From contig NZ_CP063398.1 of NCBI RefSeq assembly GCF_021729845.1, positions 558,001 to 622,000 of the forward strand: DNA of 64,000 nucleotides, in the 5' to 3' direction. The stretch is from Rhizobium sp. SL42 (lineage in GTDB: Bacteria > Pseudomonadota > Alphaproteobacteria > Rhizobiales > Rhizobiaceae). Below, in pieces: positions 9,481 to 17,987 of this stretch. Each line of letters opens with the position of its first letter. The stretch's first letter is position 1. The position numbers and the translations under genes are program-made. The notes under the pieces were generated by a model. That model did no database searches. It saw only the letters and a program-made list of their open reading frames with translations, and was not told the origin of the DNA.

Positions 9481-9942
9481 ATGATGATAGTCTTTGCGCT
9501 TTTGATCGGTATCGTTGCAGGATTGCGTGCGATGACGGCCCCGGCGGCCATCGCCTGGGCCGCAAGTCTTGGATGGATCGACATCTCCCAGACACCGCTT
9601 GCCTTTATGGGCTACAGGTGGACACCCTGGATATTGTCCGTGCTGGCAATCGGCGAGTTGATCAGCGATCAGCTCCCGAGTACACCCTCCCGGAAGGTGC
9701 CGGTCCAGTTCGGAACACGCATCGTGACAGGCGGCCTTTCAGGCGCCGCCATCGGAGCAGCGGGCGGGTCGCTCGTGCTGGGACTGGTCGCCGGGATCAT
9801 CGGCGCGGTCATCGGCACCTACGGCGGCGCGACGGTTCGTGCCCGACTTGCCGCCTCCTTCGGCCGCGACCTCCCGGCCGCCCTCATCGAAGACGTGATC
9901 GCTGTCGGTGGCGCCCTCCTTATCGTCTCGGCCGTGTCATGA
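9481..9942 (+). CDS. DUF4126-like small membrane protein
   Basis: This 153-residue, very hydrophobic and glycine-rich protein has about four membrane segments. Recognisable features are LLIGIVAGLRAMTAPAAIAW at the N-terminus and a central PSRKVP loop followed by a glycine-rich pair of helices, as in DUF4126-type proteins. Its TGA overlaps the ATG of the next gene (ATGA at 9939-9942), so it is translationally coupled to the flavin disulfide reductase. Function is unknown; coupling suggests a membrane partner of a redox enzyme. Confidence 0.7.
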   Translation: MMIVFALLIGIVAGLRAMTAPAAIAWAASLGWIDISQTPLAFMGYRWTPWILSVLAIGELISDQLPSTPSRKVPVQFGTRIVTGGLSGAAIGAAGGSLVLGLVAGIIGAVIGTYGGATVRARLAASFGRDLPAALIEDVIAVGGALLIVSAVS

Positions 9943-11303
9943 AGGAGTTCGACGCCATCTTCATCGGCGCGGGACAGGCTGGACCGTTTCTAGCAGCCCG
10001 GATGGCCTCGGCAGGGCGCAAGGTCGCGCTGGTCGAGCGGAAGTATCTCGGCGGCACCTGCGTCAATGCCGGCTGCATGCCGACGAAGACGCTCGTTGCC
10101 AGCGCCAGGGCCGCCCAGGTCACCCGCAGCGCCTCGGCCTATGGCGTCTTGATCCCCGGTGAAATCGGGATCGACATGAAGGTGGTGCATGGCCGGGCCG
10201 AAAAGGTGACACAGGATGCCCGCCAGGGTCTTGAGACGTGGTTCGATGGCCTCGACAGCATGACCGTGATCTACGGCCAGGGGCGGTTCGAAGACCCGAA
10301 TACGGTTGTGGTCAATGGCGAGAGGCTTATTGCACCACAGATATTCATCAACGTTGGAGCGCGTCCGTCCATTCCGGACTATCATGGCCTTCAGGATGTG
10401 CCGTACCTGACAAGCACGTCGATCATCCAGTTGACCGAAGTCCCCCGCCACCTGGTGGTGATTGGTGGCAGCTATATCGGGCTGGAGTTTGCGCAAATAT
10501 ACCGCCGTTTCGGCGCAATGGTTACGGTCGTTGAGCGCGGCACGCATCTCGCCTCCCGTGAAGACGTGGACATTTCCGATGCGATCGCCGACATCATCCG
10601 TGCGGAGGGCATCAACGTCCAGACGGAAGCAACCGGATTATCATTCCGCAAAGCCGCAGACGGTATCGAAGTGACGACGAACAGTGGAACCGTCATCGCC
10701 AGTCATATACTCGTCGCGACGGGGAGACGGCCGAATACCGATGACCTTGGCCTTGAGACGACGGGCGTAGAGACGGATGAGAAAGGCTTCATCCTCGTCG
10801 ATGACAGTCTTTCCACCAATGTCCCCGGCATCTGGGCGCTGGGCGATTGCAACGGACATGGCGCGTTTACGCATACATCCTACAACGATTTTGAGATCGT
10901 CGCCGCCAACCTGCTCGACGGAGCCGATCGCAAACTCAGTGATCGCATTCCTGCCTATGCGCTGTACATCGATCCGCCGCTCGGTCGGGTCGGCATGACG
11001 GAGCGTCAGGCGAGAGCTTCCGGGCGGCCGATCCTGGTCTCGACACGGCCGATGACCCGTATCGGCCGGGCCGTCGAAAAAGGCGAAACCCAGGGCATGA
11101 TGAAGATCATCGCGGACGCCGGAACGCAGCAGATACTCGGCGCCGCTTTTCTCGGCATCGAAGGCGACGAAGCGATTCACGGCATCATCGACGCCATGAA
11201 TGCACGCACCCCCTACCCGACCCTACAATGGTCGGTGCCCATCCATCCGACCGTGTCGGAAATCTTGCCTACGCTTATCGGTGATCTCCGGGCGGTCTCT
11301 TGA
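9939..11303 (+). CDS. FAD-dependent pyridine nucleotide-disulfide oxidoreductase (mercuric reductase-like)
   Basis: The protein has 454 residues from ATG 9939. The N-terminal FAD fold starts FDAIFIGAGQAGP. The redox-active disulfide motif GGTCVNAGCMPTK is intact near residues 40-52. A second Rossmann motif (LVVIGGSYIGLEFA) binds NAD(P)H, and GIWALGDC is the second FAD contact. The C-terminal dimerisation domain ends with WSVPIHPTVSE, which contains the His that usually activates the thiolate. It belongs to the lipoamide dehydrogenase/mercuric reductase/glutathione reductase class. There is no N-terminal heavy-metal domain and no C-terminal vicinal Cys pair, so mercury reduction is not supported. 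Context suggests oxidative or electrophile stress. Confidence 0.88.
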   Translation: MKEFDAIFIGAGQAGPFLAARMASAGRKVALVERKYLGGTCVNAGCMPTKTLVASARAAQVTRSASAYGVLIPGEIGIDMKVVHGRAEKVTQDARQGLETWFDGLDSMTVIYGQGRFEDPNTVVVNGERLIAPQIFINVGARPSIPDYHGLQDVPYLTSTSIIQLTEVPRHLVVIGGSYIGLEFAQIYRRFGAMVTVVERGTHLASREDVDISDAIADIIRAEGINVQTEATGLSFRKAADGIEVTTNSGTVIASHILVATGRRPNTDDLGLETTGVETDEKGFILVDDSLSTNVPGIWALGDCNGHGAFTHTSYNDFEIVAANLLDGADRKLSDRIPAYALYIDPPLGRVGMTERQARASGRPILVSTRPMTRIGRAVEKGETQGMMKIIADAGTQQILGAAFLGIEGDEAIHGIIDAMNARTPYPTLQWSVPIHPTVSEILPTLIGDLRAVS

Positions 11304-11367
11304 GCCGAGCCCCGGAAAGCGAAGTGCATCCCTGTCGGAGCTGTGTTGGTCCCGCAGGCTACAGGTA

Positions 11368-11388
11368 AGGAAGGACAAGGTCCTTCCT
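11368..11388 (+). terminator. Perfect 9-bp hairpin after the disulfide reductase gene
   Basis: AGGAAGGAC (11368-11376) pairs with GTCCTTCCT (11380-11388) around a three-base loop, with extra ACAGG/CCTGT pairing possible outside it. It lies in the 160-base gap before the cysteine hydrolase gene; no T tract follows. Confidence 0.5.
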
Positions 11389-11463
11389 GTCGTCAATCTC
11401 GCAACAGCTTCCACGAGCGGCACCCGCCGCGCGAGCGGCAGCGCAATGGATAAAGGAAAAGCC

Positions 11464-12027
11464 ATGAGCAAGAGAGCTTTGATCGTTGTCGATATCCAGA
11501 ACGACTACTTTCCCGGTGGAAAATGGACATTGGCAGGCGTGGAGGCCGCAGCACGCAACGCGGCGCGCCTGATCGCCGATGCCCGGTCGGCGGGAGATCT
11601 CGTCGTCCACATCCGGCACGAATTCCCGACTGCCGACGCCCCCTTCTTCCAGCCAGGTTCGGAGGGTGCAGCACTTCACCCAAGCGTCATCAATCTGGAT
11701 ACCGAACATGTGGTGCTCAAACACCAGATCAACTCCTACCGCGACACTGATCTCAAGCAACATCTAGATACACACGGTATCGAAGAGGTCGTCGTCTGCG
11801 GCAACATGAGCCACATGTGCGTCGATGCCATCACCCGCGCCTCGGCCGACTTCGGCTATCCCGTCACCGTGATCCATGACGCATGCGCGTCACGCGATCT
11901 CGAATTCAACGGTGTCACCGTCCCGGCCAATCTCGCCCATGCGGCGTTCATGTCGGCCCTTGGCTTCGCCTATGCGCGCATGATGTCGACAGACGAATAT
12001 CTCGGATCAGCTGCGAAGGCGGCCTGA
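11464..12027 (+). CDS. Isochorismatase-like cysteine hydrolase
   Basis: The protein has 187 residues from ATG 11464 (AAAGGA upstream; ATG 11446 is an in-frame alternative). The catalytic triad of the family is visible: Asp10 in VVDIQNDYF, Lys86 in VVLKHQINSY, and nucleophilic Cys119 in GNMSHMCVDA. The family includes nicotinamidases, isochorismatases and N-carbamoyl amidases. The metal-ligand pattern of nicotinamidases is not obvious, so I do not assign the substrate. It lies between the disulfide reductase and catalase genes and shares their orientation. Confidence 0.87.
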   Translation: MSKRALIVVDIQNDYFPGGKWTLAGVEAAARNAARLIADARSAGDLVVHIRHEFPTADAPFFQPGSEGAALHPSVINLDTEHVVLKHQINSYRDTDLKQHLDTHGIEEVVVCGNMSHMCVDAITRASADFGYPVTVIHDACASRDLEFNGVTVPANLAHAAFMSALGFAYARMMSTDEYLGSAAKAA

Positions 12028-12032
12028 CGCTC

Positions 12033-12057
12033 GCGGACGGCAGTGATTGCCGTCCGC
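12033..12057 (+). terminator. Perfect 10-bp hairpin between cysteine hydrolase and catalase genes
   Basis: GCGGACGGCA (12033-12042) pairs with TGCCGTCCGC (12048-12057) around the loop GTGAT. It sits right between the upstream stop codon and the catalase ribosome-binding site. Confidence 0.6.
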
Positions 12058-12088
12058 CCATTTCCGCCAAAACATGAAGGGGACCGCA

Positions 12089-13540
12089 ATGAGGCAAAGC
12101 CTTACCCATGCCAACGGTGCACCCGTCACCGACAACCTGAACATACAGACGGCGGGTCCTCGCGGCCCTGCGCTTCTCCAGGACATCTGGCTTATCGAGA
12201 AGCTCGCCCATTTCGACCGCGAAGTCATTCCCGAGCGGCGTATGCATGCCAAGGGGTCCGGAGCCTGCGGCACGTTTACCGTCACGGGCGATATCTCCCA
12301 TTTCACGAAGGCAAGACTGTTCAGCGAGATTGGCAAGCAGACGTCGGCATTCGTCCGTTTTTCGACGGTCGCCGGCGAAAGGGGTGCTGCCGACGCAGAG
12401 CGGGATATCCGGGGTTTCGCGGTCAAGCTCTATACCGAAGAGGGTAATTGGGACATCGTCGGCAACAATACTCCCGTCTTCTTCTTTCGCGACCCACTAC
12501 GCTTTCCCGACCTCAACCACGCGGTCAAACGCGACCCGCGCACGGGCATGCGCAGCGCAAACAACAATTGGGATTTCTGGACGCTTCTTCCGGAAGCGCT
12601 GCATCAGGTCACTATCGTCATGAGCGACCGCGGCACCCCGAAATCCTACCGCACGATGCATGGCTTCGGGTCGCACACCTTCAGTTTCATCAACGCCGCC
12701 AACGAGCGCGTCTGGGTCAAATTCCATTTTTGCAGCCAGCAGGGCATTCACAATCTCACCGACGAAGATGCTGCGGCAATCATCGGCGATGACCGGGAAA
12801 GCCACCAGCGCGATCTGTATGAGGCCATCGAAGCCGGCGACTTCCCGCGATGGACGCTCTGCGTGCAGGTGATGACGGAGGAGCAGGCGCGCGATCACAG
12901 ACACAACCCGTTTGACCTGACCAAGGTCTGGCCCCATGGAGACTATCCGCTCATCGAGGTCGGCATACTGGAACTCAACCGGAACCCGGACAATGTCTTT
13001 GCGGAAGTGGAACAGGCGGCGTTCAGCCCCGCCAATGTCGTCCCCGGGGTCGGCTTTTCACCGGATCGCATGCTGCAGGCCCGGCTGTTTTCCTATGGCG
13101 ACGCTCAGCGCTACCGCCTCGGCGTCAATTACAACCACATACCGGTCAACGCGCCGAAATGCCCGTTCCATTCCTTCCACCGCGACGGCGCGATGCGGAC
13201 CGACGGAAATCTGGGGTCCACGCTTCACTACTTCCCGAACTCCCAGGCGGAATGGGAAACGAGACCGGGCATGGCCGAACCACCAATGCCGACGGGCGAC
13301 TACGCCGCGCATTACGACCATCGGGTCGATGATGACCACTTCGAACAGCCAGGCGACCTGTTCAGGCTGATGTCGCCGAAGCAACAGCAGGCATTGTTCG
13401 ACAACACCGCCCGCTCGATTTCGGGAGCGGATCTGAAGATCAAGGAACGCCACATTGCCAACTGCACGCGGGCCGATCCGCGCTACGGCGCGGGTGTGGC
13501 GGCAGCAATCGGCATTTTGGCCGCACAGGCGGCGGAATAG
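12089..13540 (+). CDS. Monofunctional heme catalase (small-subunit type)
   Basis: The protein has 483 residues from ATG 12089, with AAGGGG seven bases upstream; in-frame ATG 12074 is less likely. It converts hydrogen peroxide to water and oxygen. Distal His53 (RMHAKGSGA), Asn126 ([12 protein letters not shown]) and the proximal heme Tyr in [13 protein letters not shown] are all present, as is the [14 protein letters not shown] helix region. The length fits clade 3 small-subunit catalases, which lack the C-terminal flavodoxin-like domain. No signal peptide is seen. It anchors the oxidative-stress reading of this gene cluster. Confidence 0.96.
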   Translation: MRQSLTHANGAPVTDNLNIQTAGPRGPALLQDIWLIEKLAHFDREVIPERRMHAKGSGACGTFTVTGDISHFTKARLFSEIGKQTSAFVRFSTVAGERGAADAERDIRGFAVKLYTEEGNWDIVGNNTPVFFFRDPLRFPDLNHAVKRDPRTGMRSANNNWDFWTLLPEALHQVTIVMSDRGTPKSYRTMHGFGSHTFSFINAANERVWVKFHFCSQQGIHNLTDEDAAAIIGDDRESHQRDLYEAIEAGDFPRWTLCVQVMTEEQARDHRHNPFDLTKVWPHGDYPLIEVGILELNRNPDNVFAEVEQAAFSPANVVPGVGFSPDRMLQARLFSYGDAQRYRLGVNYNHIPVNAPKCPFHSFHRDGAMRTDGNLGSTLHYFPNSQAEWETRPGMAEPPMPTGDYAAHYDHRVDDDHFEQPGDLFRLMSPKQQQALFDNTARSISGADLKIKERHIANCTRADPRYGAGVAAAIGILAAQAAE

Positions 13541-13549
13541 GAGAACAAG

Positions 13550-14347
13550 ATGGCAAAGGGAACGGCATTGATCACCGGAGCGTCTTCGGGCATCGGAGCG
13601 GTTTATGCGGAGAAGCTGGCAGGTCGAGGCTTCGATCTCGTCATCGTCGCACGCGACGTCGAACGGCTGGCGATCCTATCGAAACGGCTGGCGCAGGAGC
13701 ATGGGGTCTCTGTCGCCGCGCTGCCTGCCGACCTGTCTCGTAGCGCCGACCTAGCTAAGGTCACGGCAAAATTGCAGGGCGACGACTCCCTGCGGATGCT
13801 CGTCAACTGTGCGGGAATCGGACCGAAGGGCCCGGCTCTGACCGCTGAGCCCGAAAGGCTGTCGGACATGGTTTACCTCAACGTCGATGTCCTACATACC
13901 CTGACGACCGTAGCCGCCAGGATTTTCGCCGATCGGGGAGAAGGCGCGATCATCAACATCGCCTCGGTCGTCGCGCTGATGCCGGAACATTTCAATGCGA
14001 CCTATGTCGCAAGCAAGGCTTTCGTGCTCGCATTGACCGAGGCGCTGGAAGTGGAACTCAAGCCGAAAGGCGTCCGCATTCAGGCGGTCCTGCCCGGCTT
14101 CACGCGCACGGAAATCTTCGACCGCGCCGGCATCGACATCAATGCGATCCCGCAGGACATGATGATGGATGCTGCCGAGATGGTGGATGCCGCCCTTGCG
14201 GGCTTCGATCAGGGGGAAATCGTGACCATCCCCTCGCTTGCGGATGTCACCCTCTGGCAAAAATACGTGGAAGCCAGGGGAACACTGGCGCCGCACCTGT
14301 CGCTTAAACATGCCGCGGGGCGCTATGCGATTGGGCAGCGCCCATGA
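13550..14347 (+). CDS. Short-chain dehydrogenase/reductase
   Basis: This 265-residue classical SDR has the cofactor motif TGASSGIG at 9-16, NCAG near 86-89, catalytic Ser139 and the Y152-x3-K156 pair (TYVASK). Arg35 (VARD) after the second strand suggests NADP(H) preference. The start codon follows the catalase stop by nine bases, and its TGA overlaps the ATG of the next membrane-protein gene (ATGA), so catalase, SDR and membrane protein are probably one transcript. Substrate unknown. Confidence 0.92.
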   Translation: MAKGTALITGASSGIGAVYAEKLAGRGFDLVIVARDVERLAILSKRLAQEHGVSVAALPADLSRSADLAKVTAKLQGDDSLRMLVNCAGIGPKGPALTAEPERLSDMVYLNVDVLHTLTTVAARIFADRGEGAIINIASVVALMPEHFNATYVASKAFVLALTEALEVELKPKGVRIQAVLPGFTRTEIFDRAGIDINAIPQDMMMDAAEMVDAALAGFDQGEIVTIPSLADVTLWQKYVEARGTLAPHLSLKHAAGRYAIGQRP

Positions 14348-15483
14348 CCCGGAGAGATACGGTCTTCCGGGTAGCAGCCTTCGCATCGACATTGACGGTT
14401 GCCTCCCCGGCAATCGCCCATGTCAAATGGTTCGCCCCCTATATCATCGGCGCTCCGCCGCAACCGATCTCGACCGTGCTCGCCGATCCGTGGTTCTGGA
14501 TCGGTATTGCGCTGGTCGTGGTCTTCTTCGTTCTGGCGCGCCTGGTCGAGATCAGTCCGTTGGGCGCACGTGTTCACGACGGGCTGGACCGTATCTCCGG
14601 ACCATTGTGGAACAGGCTGGATGACTATGTCCGCGTGACCGTCGGTGCATTTTTCGTGGCGATCTTCTCGGTCGGCGGCGTATACCTGACACCCGATCTC
14701 AAGACCCCGGCGGAATGGGTGTCATGGCTGCAGCTCCTGATCGCCGCCTGCATCTTCTCGCGCAAGACCATGCCGTTGGCGGGCATCGGCATTCTGGCAC
14801 TTTGGTTCCTGGCGATCCGTGACTATGACCTGTTCCACCTGTTCGATTATCTGGCGCTGGGTACGGGGGTCGCCGCCTATCTGATCCTCGAGCCGTCGAA
14901 GAACGAGACATGGAGATCGCATCGCTTTGAGGCTTTGCGTTGGGGTCTCGCCATCGCCCTGATGTGGTCGAGCCTCGAAAAATTCGCCTATCCCGACTGG
15001 TTCTATCCGCTTGTCGTCGAGAAGCCGTTCCTGACCTTCGGCATGCCACGGGATGTGTTCATCCCGATGGCAGGTGTCGCTGAATTCACCATGGGCTTCG
15101 GCCTCCTCTGGACTCCCTTGATCCGTCGTCTGTCGGCGATCGCGCTGATCGTGATCTTCACGGCAGCAGTGTGGCCGTTCGGGCGGGTCGATCTCATCGG
15201 ACATGGCCTGATCATGGCTATCCTGGTGGCTGTCGCCTGTGATCAATGCCGCGTCACAAGGTTCCTGCCCTCACTCAAGGTCCACCTTCCGGCAATCCCT
15301 GGAGGGATCGCCAGCGCCTTGGTGGTCTTTGCGACCGCCTACTGGGGCCTGCATCTCGCCTTTTACGGAGCCGAAGGATTTACGGGCCCGGCAACTGCCG
15401 AGAGGGCAACACATTCGCACAATGCCGAGCAACCGCATGGGCCGATATCGGACACGGGTATCGGCGCACCGCCAACCAAATGA
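14344..15483 (+). CDS. Polytopic membrane protein with signal-like N-terminus
   Basis: This 379-residue protein begins with a twin-arginine-like leader (TRRDTVFRVAAFASTLTVAS, PAIA) and then has about eight hydrophobic membrane segments, including a run near residues 50-68 and several between 100 and 325. The C-terminal 35 residues are hydrophilic and His-rich. Charged residues in the membrane part (LRWGLAIALMWSSLEKFAYP) are reminiscent of DoxX-like membrane proteins, but I do not recognise a definite family. The start overlaps the SDR stop by four bases, indicating coupling. A quinone- or redox-linked membrane role is only a guess. Confidence 0.6.
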   Translation: MTRRDTVFRVAAFASTLTVASPAIAHVKWFAPYIIGAPPQPISTVLADPWFWIGIALVVVFFVLARLVEISPLGARVHDGLDRISGPLWNRLDDYVRVTVGAFFVAIFSVGGVYLTPDLKTPAEWVSWLQLLIAACIFSRKTMPLAGIGILALWFLAIRDYDLFHLFDYLALGTGVAAYLILEPSKNETWRSHRFEALRWGLAIALMWSSLEKFAYPDWFYPLVVEKPFLTFGMPRDVFIPMAGVAEFTMGFGLLWTPLIRRLSAIALIVIFTAAVWPFGRVDLIGHGLIMAILVAVACDQCRVTRFLPSLKVHLPAIPGGIASALVVFATAYWGLHLAFYGAEGFTGPATAERATHSHNAEQPHGPISDTGIGAPPTK

Positions 15484-15499
15484 AGTCTCAGACCATCTC

Positions 15500-15536
15500 T
15501 TGACATGGATAGGAGTCCTATACATATTAGATCCAT
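15500..15536 (+). promoter_or_regulatory. Promoter with palindromic operator before the marR gene
   Basis: TTGACA (15500-15505) and CATATT (15523-15528) are 17 bases apart, a sigma-70-like arrangement. Between them lies the perfect inverted repeat ATAGGA-G-TCCTAT (15509-15521), and a second repeat ATGGAT/ATCCAT (15505-15510 and 15531-15536) brackets it. A repressor bound here would occlude RNA polymerase, which fits MarR autoregulation. The predicted transcript start falls at or next to ATG 15535, so the message may be leaderless. Confidence 0.55.
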
Positions 15537-16179
15537 GGAAACGCCCAGCAACCCAACGTCTGTTAACCACCGCATTCGCGAAGGACTTTCGCGGATCGCC
15601 ATGGCCATGCGGACAGATGACTGGACCCGCGCCAAGACAAGCGGCGTGAACCCGACACAACTCGCCATTCTGGAATTGCTGGAAGGGCGAACGGACGGAC
15701 TGGGCGTGAAGGAGATCGCCGCAAACCTGAGGGTCTCGCAACCCACAGCCACCGACTCCATCGCGGCGCTTGGACGCAAGGGCTGCGTGACCAAACGCGG
15801 TGGCGAAACCGACAAGCGCGCCGTCAATGTCGGCATCACGCCCGAAGGACTTTCGGTGCTTGAGGTTGGCAGGTCGTCGCAAAGCGTCGCCGAACAATCG
15901 GTAGATGCCCTGGCCGACCGCGAACAAGAAGATCTGCTGGTCACACTGGTCAAGATGATCAGACATCTTCAAGAGATCGACGCGATCCCGATTCAACGCA
16001 TGTGCGCCAGCTGCCGGTATTTCGCGCCATTCATCCATTCGGATGCGGCAAAACCGCATCACTGCAATTTCGTCAACGCGGCATTCGGACAGCGGGATAT
16101 CCGCATAGACTGTCGGGAACACGAGACCGCCGACCCTGCGTCACGGGCAGCCACCTGGGACGCGTTTCAACAGGGCTAG
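15535..16179 (+). CDS. MarR family regulator with cysteine/histidine-rich C-terminal extension
   Basis: The protein has 214 residues from ATG 15535; ATG 15505 would add ten residues but overlaps the predicted -35 box. Residues 55-100 are a MarR winged helix (LGVKEIAANLRVSQPTATDS, then KRGGETDKRAV for the wing). Beyond the usual MarR length, residues 155-200 contain four cysteines (C157-x2-C160, C177, C193) with nearby histidines (H168, H175, H176, H196). This spacing could bind zinc or an iron-sulfur cluster, or form disulfides. With catalase and other redox genes around it, a redox- or metal-sensing repressor is a reasonable inference. Confidence 0.8.
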   Translation: METPSNPTSVNHRIREGLSRIAMAMRTDDWTRAKTSGVNPTQLAILELLEGRTDGLGVKEIAANLRVSQPTATDSIAALGRKGCVTKRGGETDKRAVNVGITPEGLSVLEVGRSSQSVAEQSVDALADREQEDLLVTLVKMIRHLQEIDAIPIQRMCASCRYFAPFIHSDAAKPHHCNFVNAAFGQRDIRIDCREHETADPASRAATWDAFQQG

Positions 16180-16223
16180 TTTGCAACCCCTCCAGGCTAT
16201 GGAGACAAGAGGAGAACATCGAA

Positions 16224-16940
16224 ATGACCAGGATATCTGCAGCCGGCGCGCTTCTCGCCGGAACGGCCTCGCTATGGCTGTCAACAGCCAGCGCGCACTC
16301 GATCAAGGCCGACCCTTCGCAAGCCGTACAGGCTTCGTTCGACATCATCGAGACGACGATCGCCACCAAGGGCGATTCCGCCGTCTTTACAACTCGCGTC
16401 CGCGGGGAAGCTGGCGCTGACAAGCCAGCGGCAACCGGCAAATTCGAAGGATCGGACGTCTATGCCTATGTCTGGCCGACATCGCTCAACAGCGGCGAGA
16501 TAGGCTTCGGCAAGGATCAGGGCATCGTCGCACTCGCCGTCACCTTCCATCCCGATTTCGACGATGCAGCCAAGGGCGGCAAGAATCGCGACATCTGGCA
16601 TCCCCACTGGGTGGTTCTGGCCGAGGACAAGGCCTGTGGCGGCGGTCTGAAGGTCATCGACATCCCCGAAGGCACAAAGCCGAAGGTTCCGGAAACCTGG
16701 CCGGGCGTGCCTCTGCTGATCGACAGTCCCGAATACCCGACGACGTTCCGCGGTGATGCCGTGGACGTCACGATCCCGCTGTCGTTGATCGGCGGCATCA
16801 ACGGCGCATCCTATGACGGGGTGACTGCCGGCCTCAAGGTCAACGGCAATTTGCACGCACCGCTTCTGTGCGTCAGCAACGTATTCAAGGTCGCTTCCGG
16901 CAACCTCAGCCTTCCCGGCAAGGTGATGCCTTCCAAGTGA
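16224..16940 (+). CDS. Secreted protein of unknown function
   Basis: The protein has 238 residues from ATG 16224, preceded by GAGGAGAA. The N-terminus (TRISAAGALLAGTASLWLST, ASA) is a clear Sec signal peptide. The mature part is a mixed beta protein with WPTSLNSGEIGFG, HPHWVVLAEDKACGGG and a late Cys in LLCVSNVFKV, so one disulfide (CGGG to LLC) is possible in the periplasm. I do not recognise a family. It follows the marR gene by 44 bases and precedes the AhpD-like gene, all on the same strand, so co-regulation by the MarR protein is plausible. Confidence 0.65.
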   Translation: MTRISAAGALLAGTASLWLSTASAHSIKADPSQAVQASFDIIETTIATKGDSAVFTTRVRGEAGADKPAATGKFEGSDVYAYVWPTSLNSGEIGFGKDQGIVALAVTFHPDFDDAAKGGKNRDIWHPHWVVLAEDKACGGGLKVIDIPEGTKPKVPETWPGVPLLIDSPEYPTTFRGDAVDVTIPLSLIGGINGASYDGVTAGLKVNGNLHAPLLCVSNVFKVASGNLSLPGKVMPSK

Positions 16941-17017
16941 CTTGAATTGCGCGGGTCCGCCGACAGCCATCGACGAACCCGCATATTCCCCCCTCCAGGC
17001 TAATAGAGAGAAAGAAC

Positions 17018-17566
17018 ATGTCCAGAATTACACTTATCGAACCGACCAATGCAACAGGCGAGACATCGCAACAGCTTGCCCAGATCAAGTCCGCCTTCGG
17101 AATGGTCCCGAACATGTTCAAGGCGGCGGCCAATTCGCCCGCAGCCTTGAACAGCCTGTGGGGTGCATTTGGCGCGCTCGGCAGCGGCCGCCTCGGCGCC
17201 AAGCTGGGTGAACAGATTGCCGTTGCCATCGCCGATCGCAACAATTGCAACTATTGCCTCGCCGCCCATACGGGTCTTGGCCGCAAGGCAGGTGCGACTG
17301 GCCAGGAGATGGCCGACGCCCAGGCTGGCCGCTCGACCGATCCTCGAACCGCCGCCGCTCTCACCTTCGCGATTGCAGTGGTGGACAAGCGCGCAGGGAT
17401 CGAAACGTCCGATGTCAGTGCCTTGCGATCGGCTGGTTTCGACGACGAGGAAATCGTCGAGATCGTCGCACACATCGCGCTGAACCTGTTTACCAACTAC
17501 CTGAACGTCGCCCTCGACGTGCCGGTCGACTTTCCAGGTGTGAAGCTTACGCGCGCAGCGGCCTGA
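17018..17566 (+). CDS. AhpD/carboxymuconolactone decarboxylase-like protein
   Basis: This 182-residue all-helical protein has the family signature NNCNYCLAAH near residues 70-79, in which the C-x2-C plus downstream His forms the AhpD-like peroxidase or thiol site. The second half (AALTFAIAVVDKRAGI, then FDDEEIVEIVAHIALNLFTN) matches peroxidase-related CMD enzymes. It probably acts as a thiol-dependent alkylhydroperoxidase or redox partner in the cytoplasm. It is the last gene of the co-directional stress cluster and is followed by two hairpins. Confidence 0.88.
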   Translation: MSRITLIEPTNATGETSQQLAQIKSAFGMVPNMFKAAANSPAALNSLWGAFGALGSGRLGAKLGEQIAVAIADRNNCNYCLAAHTGLGRKAGATGQEMADAQAGRSTDPRTAAALTFAIAVVDKRAGIETSDVSALRSAGFDDEEIVEIVAHIALNLFTNYLNVALDVPVDFPGVKLTRAAA

Positions 17567-17568
17567 GT

Positions 17569-17646
17569 CCCTGAGGTTTCAGGGAAAGCCGCAAACCTGC
17601 TCTCGGTTAAACCCGTCGATGGCGGCCCGTGGATGAACGGGCCGCC
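17569..17646 (+). terminator. Tandem hairpins ending the stress gene cluster
   Basis: CCCTGA/TCAGGG (17569-17574, 17579-17584) is followed by the perfect 10-bp stem GGCGGCCCGT/ACGGGCCGCC (17621-17630, 17637-17646) with loop GGATGA. No T tract is present. The stems separate the AhpD-like gene from the iron-regulated sigma gene. From 17647 to 17876 I see nothing else that is interpretable. Confidence 0.6.
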
Positions 17647-17876
17647 GCTCGCCGCAATAGCAGCCAAAACCAACCGGCGGACGAACTGGAGGCGGCGGCC
17701 GCTGAGACAGCCTTGCCAAGGGAGGCCGCGATATCATGATAGGCTGCATCCTGATGCTGAGCCCAGGAATAGCGCATATATGGATCCGCACACCTTTTTC
17801 ACCACGACCTAACCGTATGACGAGCGGGATTCCCTGTCCGCCGAAACACGATGTCATCCATAGACCGATGATAACT

Positions 17877-17891
17877 TGACATTTCTATTCA
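17877..17891 (+). promoter_or_regulatory. IRO box (TGA-N9-TCA) before the ECF sigma gene
   Basis: TGA at 17877-17879 and TCA at 17889-17891 are exactly nine bases apart in an AT-rich stretch about 97 bases before the sigma start. This is the published pattern of the rhizobial RirA repressor site. Two more copies lie at 19612 and 39587, all in front of iron-type genes. RirA binding is inferred. Confidence 0.6.
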
Positions 17892-17987
17892 TATTTATTC
17901 AAACGATGATATCTCCTCGCTCGCCGCCAGGTGGTGCGAATTGTTGTGTCGCATCCTTTCTTTGCAATCATGCTATTTGAGCCGATC

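Noticed and set aside
9333..9938. Long N-terminal extension of the disulfide reductase frame
   Set aside because: The frame is open from 9333, but it overlaps the hydrolase and DUF4126 genes out of frame and its residues are Arg/His-rich shadow sequence. The family N-terminus and the ATGA overlap fix the start at 9939.
9939..11303. Mercuric reductase (merA)
   Set aside because: The redox disulfide is present, but the C-terminal vicinal cysteines needed for mercury and the other mer genes are absent, so only the general flavoprotein class is called.
15003..15953. Minus-strand frames opposite the membrane-protein and marR genes
   Set aside because: They are low-complexity antisense readings. 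The plus-strand genes have clear motifs and a promoter.
17579..17857. 92-codon minus-strand gene in the gap before the sigma gene
   Set aside because: The reading has no domain, overlaps the hairpins and lacks a convincing ribosome-binding site.
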